A DNA stretch of 64,000 nt from the NCBI RefSeq assembly GCF_023618015.1, contig NZ_JAJKBJ010000007.1, positions 1 through 64,000 on the forward strand. The letters are read 5' to 3'. Both the position numbers and the translations under genes were made by a program. Below are positions 27,367 to 38,195 of the stretch, piece after piece. Every line of letters begins with the position of its first letter. The first letter of the stretch is position 1. The DNA comes from Legionella maioricensis. Lineage in GTDB: Bacteria > Pseudomonadota > Gammaproteobacteria > Legionellales > Legionellaceae. The notes below the pieces were generated by a model that saw only the letters and a program-made list of their open reading frames with translations, ran no database searches and was not told the origin of the DNA.

Positions 27367-28845
27367 TTATTCAACCGAATTGGGATTCAATGGTATAAAA
27401 CGATTTAGTTTACCCGAATATAAATATACAATTTCAGGTACTTCAATGATGTTCACTTTGGCATCAAGGAGACCCGCTTTGCTTAATCGTAACCTTATAT
27501 TCTCTTGCAATTTTCGCTTATCGATAAAGCCAGTAGCGAGGATCTTAATATTAACCCCATTTATTGTTTGTTCGACCAGATATTCTTGAATGTTTTTTTC
27601 CAGCAAAAGCGGCGTTAAAAAAAGCGAATGATGGACAAAAATATTTCCGGGATAATTAAAGTCACATCCAGGTCGACCTCTGGGGGCTTTTATAAGCTGA
27701 TGCTGAATGCCACAATCACAGGTTTTATTTAAAAACAAAATATCATCAGAATTTTCATAACGAATCAGCGGCAAGGTATAATTATACAAATTAGTTAAAT
27801 AAATTTTGGTAGCCATAGTCCCTTTATCAACAGGACGACTTTGCTCATCCAAAGGCTCAACAATACATAGATCCTCATTTAAATGCATCTCATCTGTATT
27901 AGCTCGGCAACTTAATCCGGTTACTCCTTCAGTACAACCAAATATATTAAAAAGATTCACTTTGGGCCAAGTTTCTTTGATTAAATCCTCAGTTTGCCCA
28001 AAGAGGGGTTCTCCACCAATAAAAATGATCTTAGGCTCAATTTTTATTTGTCCTTTTTGAACTAATTGACATACCTTGTGAAGGTAGGAAGGAGAGGCAG
28101 TTAAGATATCAGGCCTAATTTGATTGAGACGAGTAATGACAATGTTTAATGGGGTCACCGCCATAGGCAGGAAATGGAGATTTTCATCATGTCGCCAAAA
28201 GGTTTTTGCTAAAGAATAGGCTGCAACTGCTGTGTTGGTTACAAACAGGCTCACAATTTTTCGATCTTTATTTAGTGTTTTAGTTACAATGTGGGTGCGT
28301 TCATAATTGTAGAATGGATAGCGGATAAATGCTGTGTGAAAGGTAATCCATTCATCCCAATCATAAACAAATATGCCTCGTTTCCCACTGCTCCCTCCAG
28401 TGGACACTACATGATAACGGGAAAATAGATACAAGGTATCGATCTTGTCACTTTTTTTATTCAGATGCTTTTCAACCAAGGCTAATGACAGCTTGGGATT
28501 GGTGACAATGGCATCCCAATTTTCCATTAAAATGGTTTTATTTATAGTAGGAAGTTCACTTAATCGTTCCTTGGTGAAGTTGTCTATGTTGATTTTTGCT
28601 AGCGTTTTTTTATACCAGGGAGATTTTGATTTGGCGTGAAATAATAATGCTCTCAATCTTTGGTTACTTAGCTCTTCCAGCATTTTTTTGGAATAGTAGA
28701 TCGCTTCCTGATTTTTTTGAAACTGTTTCTGACAATCTTCCATGTGACGCCATACCAGGTCAGCAGGAGTTGTTGAACTAAAATTCCTCTCATAGACTCG
28801 GTTAAATACCTGATTAAGTCTATTTAAGAAGCGAAAAAAAGACAT
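27367..28845 (-). CDS. PaaK/CapK-like adenylate-forming ligase
   Basis: 492 residues of the phenylacetate-CoA ligase superfamily. Visible motifs: VVSTGGSSGKRGIF (phosphate-binding loop), ASPSYLHKV, FIGGEPL, NIFGCTEGVTG (aromatic/adenine loop), and PLIRYENSD. The substrate is not predictable; related enzymes activate aryl or other carboxylic acids as CoA or carrier-protein thioesters. It is convergent with the ketosynthase gene and lies 128 bp downstream of a LysR gene in the same direction, so it could be a tailoring or starter-unit enzyme for the neighbouring cluster. That link is inferred only from position. Confidence 0.82.
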   Translation of the reverse strand: MSFFRFLNRLNQVFNRVYERNFSSTTPADLVWRHMEDCQKQFQKNQEAIYYSKKMLEELSNQRLRALLFHAKSKSPWYKKTLAKINIDNFTKERLSELPTINKTILMENWDAIVTNPKLSLALVEKHLNKKSDKIDTLYLFSRYHVVSTGGSSGKRGIFVYDWDEWITFHTAFIRYPFYNYERTHIVTKTLNKDRKIVSLFVTNTAVAAYSLAKTFWRHDENLHFLPMAVTPLNIVITRLNQIRPDILTASPSYLHKVCQLVQKGQIKIEPKIIFIGGEPLFGQTEDLIKETWPKVNLFNIFGCTEGVTGLSCRANTDEMHLNEDLCIVEPLDEQSRPVDKGTMATKIYLTNLYNYTLPLIRYENSDDILFLNKTCDCGIQHQLIKAPRGRPGCDFNYPGNIFVHHSLFLTPLLLEKNIQEYLVEQTINGVNIKILATGFIDKRKLQENIRLRLSKAGLLDAKVNIIEVPEIVYLYSGKLNRFIPLNPNSVE

Positions 28846-28973
28846 AAAATTACCTTATTGGCGCGCTACCCTGCTCATTTTAGTTGATAGCCTTTGGTCA
28901 TCCCCTCTTTATTATAATAGTATTGATTGTTAGTAATGCAAAATAGGTTTTTTGGAGAGTATCTACTGCTCAA

Positions 28974-29855
28974 TCAGAGTTCTTCAGGCAAATTCTGACT
29001 CATAAACTCTACCCAGGTTTTTACCTTCGGCTGCATATAACGACCTGGATGATAATATAAAAATACGGGAATCGGAGACATACGATAATTCGCCAAAATT
29101 TCGACCAACTCGCCTTTAGCTAAAGCGTGAGCCACTTGATAATGATGTAATGCAACAATGCCCAATCCTTTTATAGCACAGTCCAACATCGCTTGTGCAT
29201 CATTTAAATACAATAAAGGTTTCAAATAAACAACTTCTCCAGATTGGAAAATCCAACGATCATTAGGTTCTCTCATTGTATGGGTAATGTAATCATATTT
29301 TTGTAAATCAGAAGGATGTTCAGGTCCACCGTTTACAGCCAAATAATCAGGAGAGGCGCAGAACACGTACCGTGTCGAAGTAATTTTCTTTTGAATTGAA
29401 TTAGAAGCCACTTGTGCAGACATCCCAAATACTACATCCAAATCCTCCTCCAACAGATGAGGTATTTGCTCTGCAATCTGTAGGTCCAGGATAACCTGGG
29501 GATAGGCTTTTTGGTATTCTGGCAAGCGAGGTATAATGACATGTTCCGCAAAATACCGAGCACTTTTGACACGCAATAAACCGGCAGGTTCCTCTTTAGC
29601 AGCTGCAATAACACCGTAAGCCTTATCTAAAGCCAGCAAAACCAACTGCGCCTCCCGATAATAATTTTCCCCGGTTTCAGTCAGAGTTACATGTCGCGTG
29701 GTTCGATTTAATAACAGCACGCCAAGCTCGGCTTCAAGCAAACTGATCTGTTTACTTACTGCCGCCCCTGAGACATGCAACGCTTTTGCAGCTGCAGTAA
29801 AACTGGCGCATTGAGCCACTTTGCAAAAGGTTTGAATGAGTCCCAGAGTATTCAC
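28974..29855 (-). CDS. LysR family transcriptional regulator
   Basis: 293 residues: an N-terminal winged helix-turn-helix (SFTAAAKALHVSGAAVSKQI) and a C-terminal ligand-binding domain. The start is a GTG at 29855, preceded by GGGAAG. It diverges from proS and points towards the PaaK-like ligase gene. It could regulate that gene or the cluster; the target and ligand are unknown. Confidence 0.93.
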   Translation of the reverse strand: MNTLGLIQTFCKVAQCASFTAAAKALHVSGAAVSKQISLLEAELGVLLLNRTTRHVTLTETGENYYREAQLVLLALDKAYGVIAAAKEEPAGLLRVKSARYFAEHVIIPRLPEYQKAYPQVILDLQIAEQIPHLLEEDLDVVFGMSAQVASNSIQKKITSTRYVFCASPDYLAVNGGPEHPSDLQKYDYITHTMREPNDRWIFQSGEVVYLKPLLYLNDAQAMLDCAIKGLGIVALHHYQVAHALAKGELVEILANYRMSPIPVFLYYHPGRYMQPKVKTWVEFMSQNLPEEL

Positions 29856-29940
29856 ATCGCTTCCCTAAATTTTATCGCAAATTATTGCATGATAAGTATA
29901 TAATACTTCCTTTTCAACTTAGATTATTCCAGGAGTAGAA

Positions 29941-31647
29941 ATGCGTGCATCTCAATGGTTTTTAGCAACCCTGAAAGAAACTCCTAATGATGCTGAAATC
30001 ACCTCTCATCAATTAATGCTAAGAGCAGGTATGATTCGTAAGCTGGGTTCGGGCCTTTATACCTGGATGCCATTGGGTCTTAAAGTATTGCGCAAAGTGG
30101 AAAACATCGTCCGCGAAGAAATGAATCGAGCAAAAGCCATGGAGGTATTGATGCCCGCGGTACAACCTGCGGAATTATGGCAGGAAACAGGCCGATGGGA
30201 TACTTTTGGTGGCCAATTGCTCACCATGCGCGATAGCAATGAAAGAGAATATTGTTTTGGTCCTACTCATGAAGAAGTCATCACTGATTTAATGCGCCAT
30301 GAACTGCAATCCTACAAACAATTACCGGTAAATTTTTATCAAATACAAACAAAATTCCGTGATGAAATCAGACCACGTTTTGGAGTAATGCGTGCCCGGG
30401 AATTTATAATGAAAGACGCCTATTCTTTTCATTTAAGCCTGGAAAGTTTGCAGGAAACTTATAAAGCAATGTATCAAGCCTACAGTCGAATCTTTGATCG
30501 CATGGGCCTTAAATATCGTGCTGTAGAGGCAGATACTGGAGCGATTGGCGGCTCAGCTTCTCATGAGTTCCAGGTATTAGCTGATTCAGGCGAAGATCTG
30601 ATTTTTTATAGTGACGCCAGTGATTATGCCGCGAATATTGAACAGGCGACCAGTTTAAAACCCGCCAAGGCAAGCAAAGCAACTACTGAAGCCATGCAAC
30701 TGGTTGATACCCCTGCCCAAAAAACTATTGCTGATGTTGCCAGGTTCTTGAATATAGAGTGCAGTCAAACCATCAAAACTCTAATCGTCAAAGGAAAAGA
30801 ACATCCTATGGTGGCCTTGGTATTAAAAGGTGACGATGAACTCAATGAAGTTAAAGCCATTAAAAATCCATTAGTTGATACGCCGCTGGTCTTTATAGAT
30901 GAAGAAACCATACTCAAAACTTTGAAAACCCCGGTAGGCTCGTTAGGCCCTATCAACCTGAATATCCCGGTCATCGTCGACCACCAAGCCTTGGCAATGA
31001 CTTCTTTTGTCTGTGGTGCCAATCTAGCTGACAAGCATTATATTCATGCGGCCTGGGATAGAGATGCCAGTTATAATGAAGCCTATGATTTACGTAACGT
31101 TAAAGAAGGCGATACAAGCCCAGATGGTAAAGGAACACTTCGCTCTTGTCGTGGTATAGAAGTAGGCCACGTTTTTCAGTTGGGTGATAAATACGCTCAA
31201 GCCATGAATGCTGCCGTAATTAATGAGCAAGGTCAATTGCAAACCATGATGATGGGATGTTATGGCTTAGGCATTACTCGTGTCGTCGCTGCAGCCATTG
31301 AGCAACATCATGATGAGCAAGGCATTATCTGGCCTCAAGCTATAGCTCCTTTTCAATTGGTCATCATTCCAATTAATGGACATAAATCTCAAGCAGTGAA
31401 AGAGCAGGCAGATGCGCTTTATCGCCAATTTAGTGATTTGGGAATAGATGTTTTACTGGATGACCGTAATGAAAGAGCGGGAATACTGTTTGCAGATAAT
31501 GATTTAATCGGTATTCCTCATCGTCTGGTGGTCAGTGACAGAAATCTGGAGCAAGGAAACGTGGAATATAAGTCCAGAGTATCTAGCGAATCACAACAGA
31601 TAAGCCTGGATAAAGTAATCGATTTTATTTCTGGATTAGTTAGATAA
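29941..31647 (+). CDS. proS: proline--tRNA ligase
   Basis: 568-residue class II aminoacyl-tRNA synthetase of the bacterial type with an insertion (editing) domain at about residues 225-400. Class II motifs appear as [31 protein letters not shown] and [14 protein letters not shown]-terminal anticodon-binding domain follows. Start behind AGGAG. Closed by the hairpin at 31654. Confidence 0.97.
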   Translation: MRASQWFLATLKETPNDAEITSHQLMLRAGMIRKLGSGLYTWMPLGLKVLRKVENIVREEMNRAKAMEVLMPAVQPAELWQETGRWDTFGGQLLTMRDSNEREYCFGPTHEEVITDLMRHELQSYKQLPVNFYQIQTKFRDEIRPRFGVMRAREFIMKDAYSFHLSLESLQETYKAMYQAYSRIFDRMGLKYRAVEADTGAIGGSASHEFQVLADSGEDLIFYSDASDYAANIEQATSLKPAKASKATTEAMQLVDTPAQKTIADVARFLNIECSQTIKTLIVKGKEHPMVALVLKGDDELNEVKAIKNPLVDTPLVFIDEETILKTLKTPVGSLGPINLNIPVIVDHQALAMTSFVCGANLADKHYIHAAWDRDASYNEAYDLRNVKEGDTSPDGKGTLRSCRGIEVGHVFQLGDKYAQAMNAAVINEQGQLQTMMMGCYGLGITRVVAAAIEQHHDEQGIIWPQAIAPFQLVIIPINGHKSQAVKEQADALYRQFSDLGIDVLLDDRNERAGILFADNDLIGIPHRLVVSDRNLEQGNVEYKSRVSSESQQISLDKVIDFISGLVR

Positions 31648-31653
31648 GATCTT

Positions 31654-31679
31654 TATGGGAACCTTCACAGGTTCCCATA
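31654..31679 (+). terminator. terminator hairpin after proS
   Basis: TATGGGAACCT (31654-31664) and AGGTTCCCATA (31669-31679) pair perfectly around TCAC, six bases after the stop codon. Confidence 0.7.
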
Positions 31680-31716
31680 TAACTTGATGGCAAGTAGCTC
31701 GTCTCAACTCCCCTAC

Positions 31717-32346
31717 TTAAGCAGGTTGCATTTTGCAATGCAGAACAGTCCAATAATTAAATAAATTAACTTTATGAGACTCCAATAGATTGAATTTATC
31801 GTAATCCAGAATGTGAGTAATAGAAAAATCGGAATTGAAACCTATTAAATTATGAATGCGAGCAAATTTTTTCTCCAGGAAACGAACAGCCGGTTTCTCG
31901 GAAGAAAAATGATTCACAAACACAATCTCCCCTGAGGGTTTGCATACGCGAGATATTTCTTCGAGAAAAGCATTAATGTCTGGAACAACTGAAGCGACGT
32001 ACATGGCTACGATAAAATCAAAACTGTTATCAGGAAACTCTAAGCTGGCCGCATCCATAATTTGCAATGAGACTTTAGTTTTTACATTATCGGCTACAAG
32101 ACGTTCCTGCGCTTTTTTGAGCATTTTTTCGGAAATATCGACCCCTGTAATATTCAAATCAGGTCTATATAGAGGTAAAGACAAACCGGTTCCAACTCCA
32201 AGTTCTAGAACATGCGCATTTTTCTCTGCATTTTTATTGACAATATCAACGCTTAAATGACGACCTTGATTAAAAACTCGGCCAAAAGCAAAATCGTAGA
32301 ACCAAGCATAAGCATCATAAACTTTCCTTACTGATGAAAGTGACAT
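31717..32346 (-). CDS. class I SAM methyltransferase, PmtA-like (phosphatidylethanolamine N-methyltransferase)
   Basis: 209 residues. SAM-binding VLELGVGTGLSLPLY, the DISEKMLKKA acidic strand, and VNHFSS follow the order of class I methyltransferases. The N-terminus (VYDAYAWFYDFAFGRVFNQGR) resembles the Rhodobacter-type PmtA, which methylates phosphatidylethanolamine towards phosphatidylcholine, a membrane lipid important in Legionella. Ubiquinone-type methyltransferases are a less likely alternative. Isolated gene, convergent with proS. Confidence 0.72.
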   Translation of the reverse strand: MSLSSVRKVYDAYAWFYDFAFGRVFNQGRHLSVDIVNKNAEKNAHVLELGVGTGLSLPLYRPDLNITGVDISEKMLKKAQERLVADNVKTKVSLQIMDAASLEFPDNSFDFIVAMYVASVVPDINAFLEEISRVCKPSGEIVFVNHFSSEKPAVRFLEKKFARIHNLIGFNSDFSITHILDYDKFNLLESHKVNLFNYWTVLHCKMQPA

Positions 32347-32500
32347 ACCTTCTCCTTTCCATTAAATGCTATGTCTAGGAATTATCAATAAAGCATTGAA
32401 ATTCAACTAAACTCACTGTAAATGTTCACTAAATAAATGAATTTGTCAAATTGATTTTTAGCTTTAGACTAAAGGAGTTTATAAGATCGAGGCGCTTTCC

Positions 32501-32554
32501 GTCATCCCGAGAAGTTTGCAACGAGGGATCTCCTTCGCTTCGCTCTGGATGACG
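32501..32554. repeat. short copy of the CGTCAT-type palindromic element
   Basis: GTCATCC (32501-32507) and GGATGAC (32547-32553) border a compact palindrome with GAGGGATCTCC and CTTCGCTTCGCTC inside. Same family as the array at 4881 and the element at 11567, and it lies just beyond the stop of the 1,814-residue gene. Confidence 0.8.
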
Positions 32555-32568
32555 TTTCTTAAGAGCTA

Positions 32569-35500
32569 CTACCAATAGCTAAGCATCCCTTCTGCTGCCA
32601 GTATGTCCTCTTCTTCTTCCCCCTCCAAGGTCTGCTCTGTACTGCTTTGGATCATGGGAACAGGAGATTGCGCTGCCTTAAAGTTTCTCAGCTCCATCTC
32701 AAAATCATAAAGCTGATCAAGATTTTTAAATCGCTTTATAATGACGCTGCTTTTGCGATCTTCTTCAGCAATTTTTTCCTCTAAAAATTCTATTTGCTCG
32801 GCTAATGTTTCAGAGCCAACCACATCCATTTGCAGAGCGGTTAAATGAGAAGTTAAGGCCTTCAATTTTTCATCTATTTTCCGTTGAAGAATAGCAGTCA
32901 ATTGATTTTGCGGTCTTCTTTTTAATTCATCAAATTGATAGCGCAAATCTTCACTACTCTCCATTCCCAGGAAGGGGCTTACCAAAAAGGAAACAACTCT
33001 GGAGAAAAAGGATGGTGATGGTTCAGGGTTTATTCCATTTATTTTATTATATAGGTCAATAAACTCAGACTTTAACTGTTTGTCTTTTAACCGTTCTATT
33101 TGTTCCAGAGTCAATTGAGTGGGCTCCCAATCCCTCACTAAGTCTCTATCAAAAAACAAGTTTTGTTCTTTCGGAGAAAAACCGTTCAAATCATCTGGCA
33201 ATTGGCTTACAGCAAGATCTTTTAAAAGAAGTATGTCCCTTACTTGTGCGCGACAACTTTCAGGAAATAATGTTGGATCTACTGGTTTATTTTCTCTTGA
33301 ACCAAGCACCGGAAATTGTTCTTTTTGCAGCTCTTGCAAAACACTAATTCGGGCATTCTTTTGCTCTTGGAGACTTACTAAACTAATTCGTTTCTGCTTA
33401 AGAACCGATATGTTGGGTTTGTAATGTAAAAAGCTATCAAGTAAGGGATGAGAACCAGTACCCTCTATGATCAAATCAAAATACTCATTAAATCCAGTAT
33501 GAGCAGGTTTTATCCTGACACCCTTGACCTCATAACCGTTTAATCCTTCCAGGCTCTCCTGCAATTTCACTGCTTTATATTCAAAATGTTTGGTTTGACT
33601 GATTAAGTCTTTATGATCTTGAGAAAACTTATTCCAAATGCTACGAAGCTCTCCTCTCAATTCGATAACAGGTTTAAAGACAGGCGAATTAGAATAATTT
33701 AACTCCTTACCCATTTTGGAAAGAAAATAATATAAATCATCCATAACATAAACTGTGTTATTATCACTTTGAATGGATTGAAGTTGCTCTTTAATCGCGA
33801 TCCATTGCGGATTATTTTTTAGCCAGGAACTGTTTTGCCTTTCTATTTTCTCCAGAGCAGATTCAAATTGTTTTTTCATCACATCAGAATGTGCCTCTTC
33901 TTGGCATTCTTGAATAAAGCTAGCATTCAATTGATCGCTACCACTACCAATGACTGTTAAATTATCCAACGTTTTTAGAGTTTGATTAATTAAAGTACGG
34001 GTATTTTGATGGCCAAAAGAAAATATCCAGAGTCCTTCAAGTTGAGCTTGATGCTGAATTAAAAGTTTATACAGATTTTTAAGAGCCAATTGCCGAGAAG
34101 GAGTATCAGTTGCCTTTTTTACTCCATCAACCGCACTTAATATTTCTTGTGCTGCTTTTTTAACAGCAGTTCGTTCAAGCCAGTAGAACAAACCCCTATT
34201 CTCTTTAAAAGACCAAGACAGACTTTGCTCCAGATTTTCAACGATTTCAAAAGCAACATTGTCTATATAAGTTCTTTTAAGTTCTTGCAACTCTACAGTT
34301 TCCGGAATGCCTGAATAATTATAAATCCGGATCAACTCACAAAGAATGGGTTGCATTCGATATTTTTCTGGGAGATTTTTCGCATAATAATCTTTTAAAA
34401 CCTGTTCAAGAGCTAAAAAATTCTCAGCTCTGTTCAGTCTCTGAATAAATAAAGATTTGGCATTAGCGCTTAAAGAAGAACGTTCGATTTCTTGAATAGT
34501 ATCTTTAACCAACAATTTAAGCTGATTCTTGGAAAAACCTGCTCTATATTCCTCCTTTGGAACATCCGAGTAAGCGAGCATGGCACCATTAACATCTAAT
34601 CCAGAATCCACCACCCTGCTCGCTTTTTTCCGATCGAGAACTGTAGTTATTTTTTGTTGACGAAGAGCTAATTTTTGTAAATGTAATTGCTCACTTAGTA
34701 CCACTTCTTCCAAGTAGTTGCAACGCAATGCATTGATAGACTCTTCTTTAATTCTACCTTCAGTTTTTTCCTTAAGAACATTACGATGTGTAATCCAAAT
34801 GAACTCCATTGCTTTTTCATATTCTTGTAACGCATTATCTAATGCGGACGTTTGCAATTTTTTATTTCTGTCGCGTCTTATGTACGGATTGGGATAAACA
34901 TGCTCCGGATCAGAATTCTCCAAACATTTATTCCATTGCTCTGCCAATGAGGAAATTAAATCTTCTCTTTGCGCAAATAACTCTTGGTCTAATTTTTTCC
35001 ATGCATTTTGAGGATAAATCAAATGCAACAATGCTTGCCATTCATCGAATTGCTTCAATACCACCATTTGCATAGAGGAAACTGTTTGGGTGTAATAGCG
35101 TTCAACAGCAATTTCCTGGTTCTTTTTACGCTGAATCCGGTCCACTTCCTCCAGGATCCGCTCTCGATTTGTTTCCGGTTGAAAAGGCCATGAATTAGAA
35201 AATATCAATCCATTTTCTTCATAGATAGCAACATATTGGCCTGGTTTGCCATCGCCTGCTAATCGATCAATGAACTTTCCTGTTTTCCGGGAAGTATCAA
35301 GAGATGTTTGAATACCTAAAAACCCCTCTTCATGTTCCGTATCAAAAGTAATATCTTTAATTAATAGCGAAGTGGTAATAGTAATAGTGTTGAACTGACC
35401 CGCATTATTCTTCGCCCAATTTTTTCTGATTTCTTCGGATTCCTCGCCGGTAAAAGCACCGATCTGAATGTCTCTGCCATCCTTTGCGAATTGTTCACTC

Positions 35501-38013
35501 AACTCATGGAATAACTCTTTCACATGATTGGTATCGGTAGCCAGCAGGATAACAGGCTGGCCAGCTCGAGCTTGCGCCACAATTTTCTTTATCTTTTTCA
35601 AATGCTCTACATTATTGGCGCTGGGTGGCGTATCGAATCGATCACGCTCGTGCTTTTTATAATGTGACGGAACTTGATAGGCAACATCTATGTTCAATAA
35701 GTTACGTTGTTTATCCAAAGCACGATCTAATCGGCCAAAAAGCCCGACGATTCGACCCTGCTCTTTATAAACATCAAATAAATCTTTAGCCGGCACTGAA
35801 TCTATAACTTTCTTTTCTGATTCAATCACAAAATGTTTGGAAGGATATTTTTTTTGTAAATGAGCATGTAAAAAATACTGAGCCTCTTTACTGAAGGTGT
35901 AATTTTCTTGAAGGCTAAGGCTTGACTGATATCTGGGAGCGGCAACGTAAGTAGGGGTATTGGTTGAGATAATAGTATAGTCTTCGCCTCCCACTAATTG
36001 CTGCACTCTGCAAGCCAGATTAATCCAGGTATTGAGTTTTAGGTCGGATAAACCGTCTAACTGCCCCCGATGAGATTCTGTTGGGGCATGAGTATTAAGA
36101 AATTGTTTCAAATTGGCAAGATCTTGCTCCTCATCCCACACATCCCCTGATAAAACATCCACATTCCTAAATTCTTTTTGATTAACAAATTCATTAATTA
36201 AAGGATATATCCAGGCATAAGGATTAGGCTCACTCTCAACAGTATTTTCAACAAGATCAAATACTATTCGCTCATCTATAGTGGAGCAATCTCTTCCATT
36301 AATAATTAAATTACTTGATAGTGGAGTCCCCAGTTTTTTAGCTATTAAATTTTCACTTTCCCGTTTAGCGCGAGAACGATAAAAAACCAAATCGACAAAA
36401 GTGGAATAATTAATGCCTCCAACCTGATACGTACCTGCTGGATCATCCGCCTCTATTACTGCCGAGGAAATGCCTAGAGAAGCAAAGAAATGATTTACTC
36501 CGTTATCCAGATAATTTTCTTTAACTAAGTCTCTATTGCGCATGCACACGTCAACAATTCCGCCGTCAGCAACAACCCATTGCATTGCTGCCAAGACTGC
36601 CGTGGTGGCATTTTGTCTTTCTTCACTGTCCATTTCCATAAGTAGGTTGGACTGTTGGTAATTCAGGGACATTAAAATCGATAAAATCTGTGTCGTATCG
36701 AGGAATTGACCTGTGGTACGGAAATATTGCTCTCGCATCACCGCCAGTAAATTTAACTTGGCTTTCATTTTGGCGTGGTCGCTCAAAACTGGATTTCTTA
36801 CCTGAGTAATTAATACCTCAGATAATTTATGAAGTTCTGATCTACTCACTGTGGTTAAATTACTGTAGAGTTTACTGTCAACGGTTAAGGGATGGTCCTT
36901 ACCAATAGCATTGATATAAATGACTTGTTGCGTGAGTTTGTACTGGAGCTGGTGAGTTAAACGACCTTCTTCAACCAAATTTTTCATTTTGGTTACAACT
37001 CGATGCAATTGAGAGATATCAAATTGTTCATCAAGAATTTGTTGGGTAGTTTTGGTTAAACGCCCATGCTCATTGTATTGAGGCGCACGTGCTGCTTTAG
37101 GATCTTTATCAAAAGACTCAATATAAGATTTCAGTTCTTTTTTACTTTTACCCAATTCAACCACAAATTGATTTAAATCGGGATAAGGCAGATTATCAAA
37201 TAATCCGCCAATTGAATTAAGCAATGTACTATGCGTTTCCAGTTTCTCCTGAACATCCAGCAATAATCCTAAATGTGCGGATGTTGAATTTTCGCCTAAA
37301 GAGATAAGAATTTTCATCCATAATTTTAAGGTATGCTCATTAGTTATTTCTAATTTACCAAGAAAATTATGAAAGCGTATCAATTCATTTTTATCATTTG
37401 TTCTATAAAGGTTGAGCAGTAAAGTTAATCCATAAATCAGAGAAGGAACTTCTTTCTTTTTCATTGCAATAACTAACTTCGTCTTATCTGTTAACGATTG
37501 CAATAAAAGCTTATCAAGTTCAGGCTCTATCTGTCCTACAGCTTTATAAATCTCTTTTAATAAAATTTTTTCTGACCCAACAGCGGATAACTCATTTACC
37601 GGCTCTTTGCCTCTTTGCTCCTGGGACCGACATTGAATTTGCAAACCTATAGGGCCTGCTTTTTTCTCTTCAACCCAATTTTTTTTCGCTTTTCTAATAA
37701 TCGGCATTGCTTCATGAGCAGAAGAGCCTTTGGGGCTTTTCATTTCCAGATAAACCTTACGGAGCAATCGATTAAAATTGACCTGCTCGGTACTTAATGG
37801 TTCGGGGATTAAATCGATCTTGTAAATGCAACGCCGTTTCGGCATTTGAAGAAAATGAATCAGGTCTCGATTACTCTTTGGTTCGGTAGCATCATAATTG
37901 ATTTTTAAATGTACTGCTTCTGATAACAAGGGATCTTTTTCGTATGTATTTTCTAAGTAATCAGTAAAATCTTTCATCCGAGTAAAGCTTAATTCATTTA
38001 AAATGATCTTCAT
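32569..38013 (-). CDS. giant protein with a degenerate SecA-like motor region, candidate effector
   Basis: 1,814 residues from the ATG at 38013 (GGGGAGAAG upstream). No signal peptide or membrane segment is apparent apart from a short hydrophobic patch near residue 1670; the C-terminal half is largely charged and helical, likely coiled coil. Residues about 450-570 align by eye with SecA motor domain 1: QILSILMSLNYQQ, VDVCMRNRDLVKENY, SSAVIEADD, and INYSTFVDLVFYRSRAKRES, matching the SecA order of nucleotide loop, NDYLA.RDA and Y.T..E..FDYLRD. Residues about 810-930 resemble motor domain 2 (ITTSLLIKDITF; TGKFIDRLAGDGKPGQY). The Walker A position reads EMDSEERQNAT, not GTGEGKT, so ATP binding is probably lost. 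Function unknown; effector status is inferred from size, architecture and genus. Confidence 0.65.
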   Translation of the reverse strand: MKIILNELSFTRMKDFTDYLENTYEKDPLLSEAVHLKINYDATEPKSNRDLIHFLQMPKRRCIYKIDLIPEPLSTEQVNFNRLLRKVYLEMKSPKGSSAHEAMPIIRKAKKNWVEEKKAGPIGLQIQCRSQEQRGKEPVNELSAVGSEKILLKEIYKAVGQIEPELDKLLLQSLTDKTKLVIAMKKKEVPSLIYGLTLLLNLYRTNDKNELIRFHNFLGKLEITNEHTLKLWMKILISLGENSTSAHLGLLLDVQEKLETHSTLLNSIGGLFDNLPYPDLNQFVVELGKSKKELKSYIESFDKDPKAARAPQYNEHGRLTKTTQQILDEQFDISQLHRVVTKMKNLVEEGRLTHQLQYKLTQQVIYINAIGKDHPLTVDSKLYSNLTTVSRSELHKLSEVLITQVRNPVLSDHAKMKAKLNLLAVMREQYFRTTGQFLDTTQILSILMSLNYQQSNLLMEMDSEERQNATTAVLAAMQWVVADGGIVDVCMRNRDLVKENYLDNGVNHFFASLGISSAVIEADDPAGTYQVGGINYSTFVDLVFYRSRAKRESENLIAKKLGTPLSSNLIINGRDCSTIDERIVFDLVENTVESEPNPYAWIYPLINEFVNQKEFRNVDVLSGDVWDEEQDLANLKQFLNTHAPTESHRGQLDGLSDLKLNTWINLACRVQQLVGGEDYTIISTNTPTYVAAPRYQSSLSLQENYTFSKEAQYFLHAHLQKKYPSKHFVIESEKKVIDSVPAKDLFDVYKEQGRIVGLFGRLDRALDKQRNLLNIDVAYQVPSHYKKHERDRFDTPPSANNVEHLKKIKKIVAQARAGQPVILLATDTNHVKELFHELSEQFAKDGRDIQIGAFTGEESEEIRKNWAKNNAGQFNTITITTSLLIKDITFDTEHEEGFLGIQTSLDTSRKTGKFIDRLAGDGKPGQYVAIYEENGLIFSNSWPFQPETNRERILEEVDRIQRKKNQEIAVERYYTQTVSSMQMVVLKQFDEWQALLHLIYPQNAWKKLDQELFAQREDLISSLAEQWNKCLENSDPEHVYPNPYIRRDRNKKLQTSALDNALQEYEKAMEFIWITHRNVLKEKTEGRIKEESINALRCNYLEEVVLSEQLHLQKLALRQQKITTVLDRKKASRVVDSGLDVNGAMLAYSDVPKEEYRAGFSKNQLKLLVKDTIQEIERSSLSANAKSLFIQRLNRAENFLALEQVLKDYYAKNLPEKYRMQPILCELIRIYNYSGIPETVELQELKRTYIDNVAFEIVENLEQSLSWSFKENRGLFYWLERTAVKKAAQEILSAVDGVKKATDTPSRQLALKNLYKLLIQHQAQLEGLWIFSFGHQNTRTLINQTLKTLDNLTVIGSGSDQLNASFIQECQEEAHSDVMKKQFESALEKIERQNSSWLKNNPQWIAIKEQLQSIQSDNNTVYVMDDLYYFLSKMGKELNYSNSPVFKPVIELRGELRSIWNKFSQDHKDLISQTKHFEYKAVKLQESLEGLNGYEVKGVRIKPAHTGFNEYFDLIIEGTGSHPLLDSFLHYKPNISVLKQKRISLVSLQEQKNARISVLQELQKEQFPVLGSRENKPVDPTLFPESCRAQVRDILLLKDLAVSQLPDDLNGFSPKEQNLFFDRDLVRDWEPTQLTLEQIERLKDKQLKSEFIDLYNKINGINPEPSPSFFSRVVSFLVSPFLGMESSEDLRYQFDELKRRPQNQLTAILQRKIDEKLKALTSHLTALQMDVVGSETLAEQIEFLEEKIAEEDRKSSVIIKRFKNLDQLYDFEMELRNFKAAQSPVPMIQSSTEQTLEGEEEEDILAAEGMLSYW

Positions 38014-38195
38014 ACAGACACTTCTCCCCAATAATAAATGTCTTTATTAGCTATTTATTGCGCAAAATCATACCATATGAATACTTAAGAAAATATGAAA
38101 TGTTTGTAAAATTGATAGGCAGAAAATTATCCATCTATTAGCGAATGAGAAGAGAATGTTTCGTCAGGTACTCTATTCAAATCTATTAATGTTAA

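Noticed and set aside
33119-33424. Plus-strand frame over the giant gene
   Set aside because: No start context and opposite to a long coding frame; shadow.
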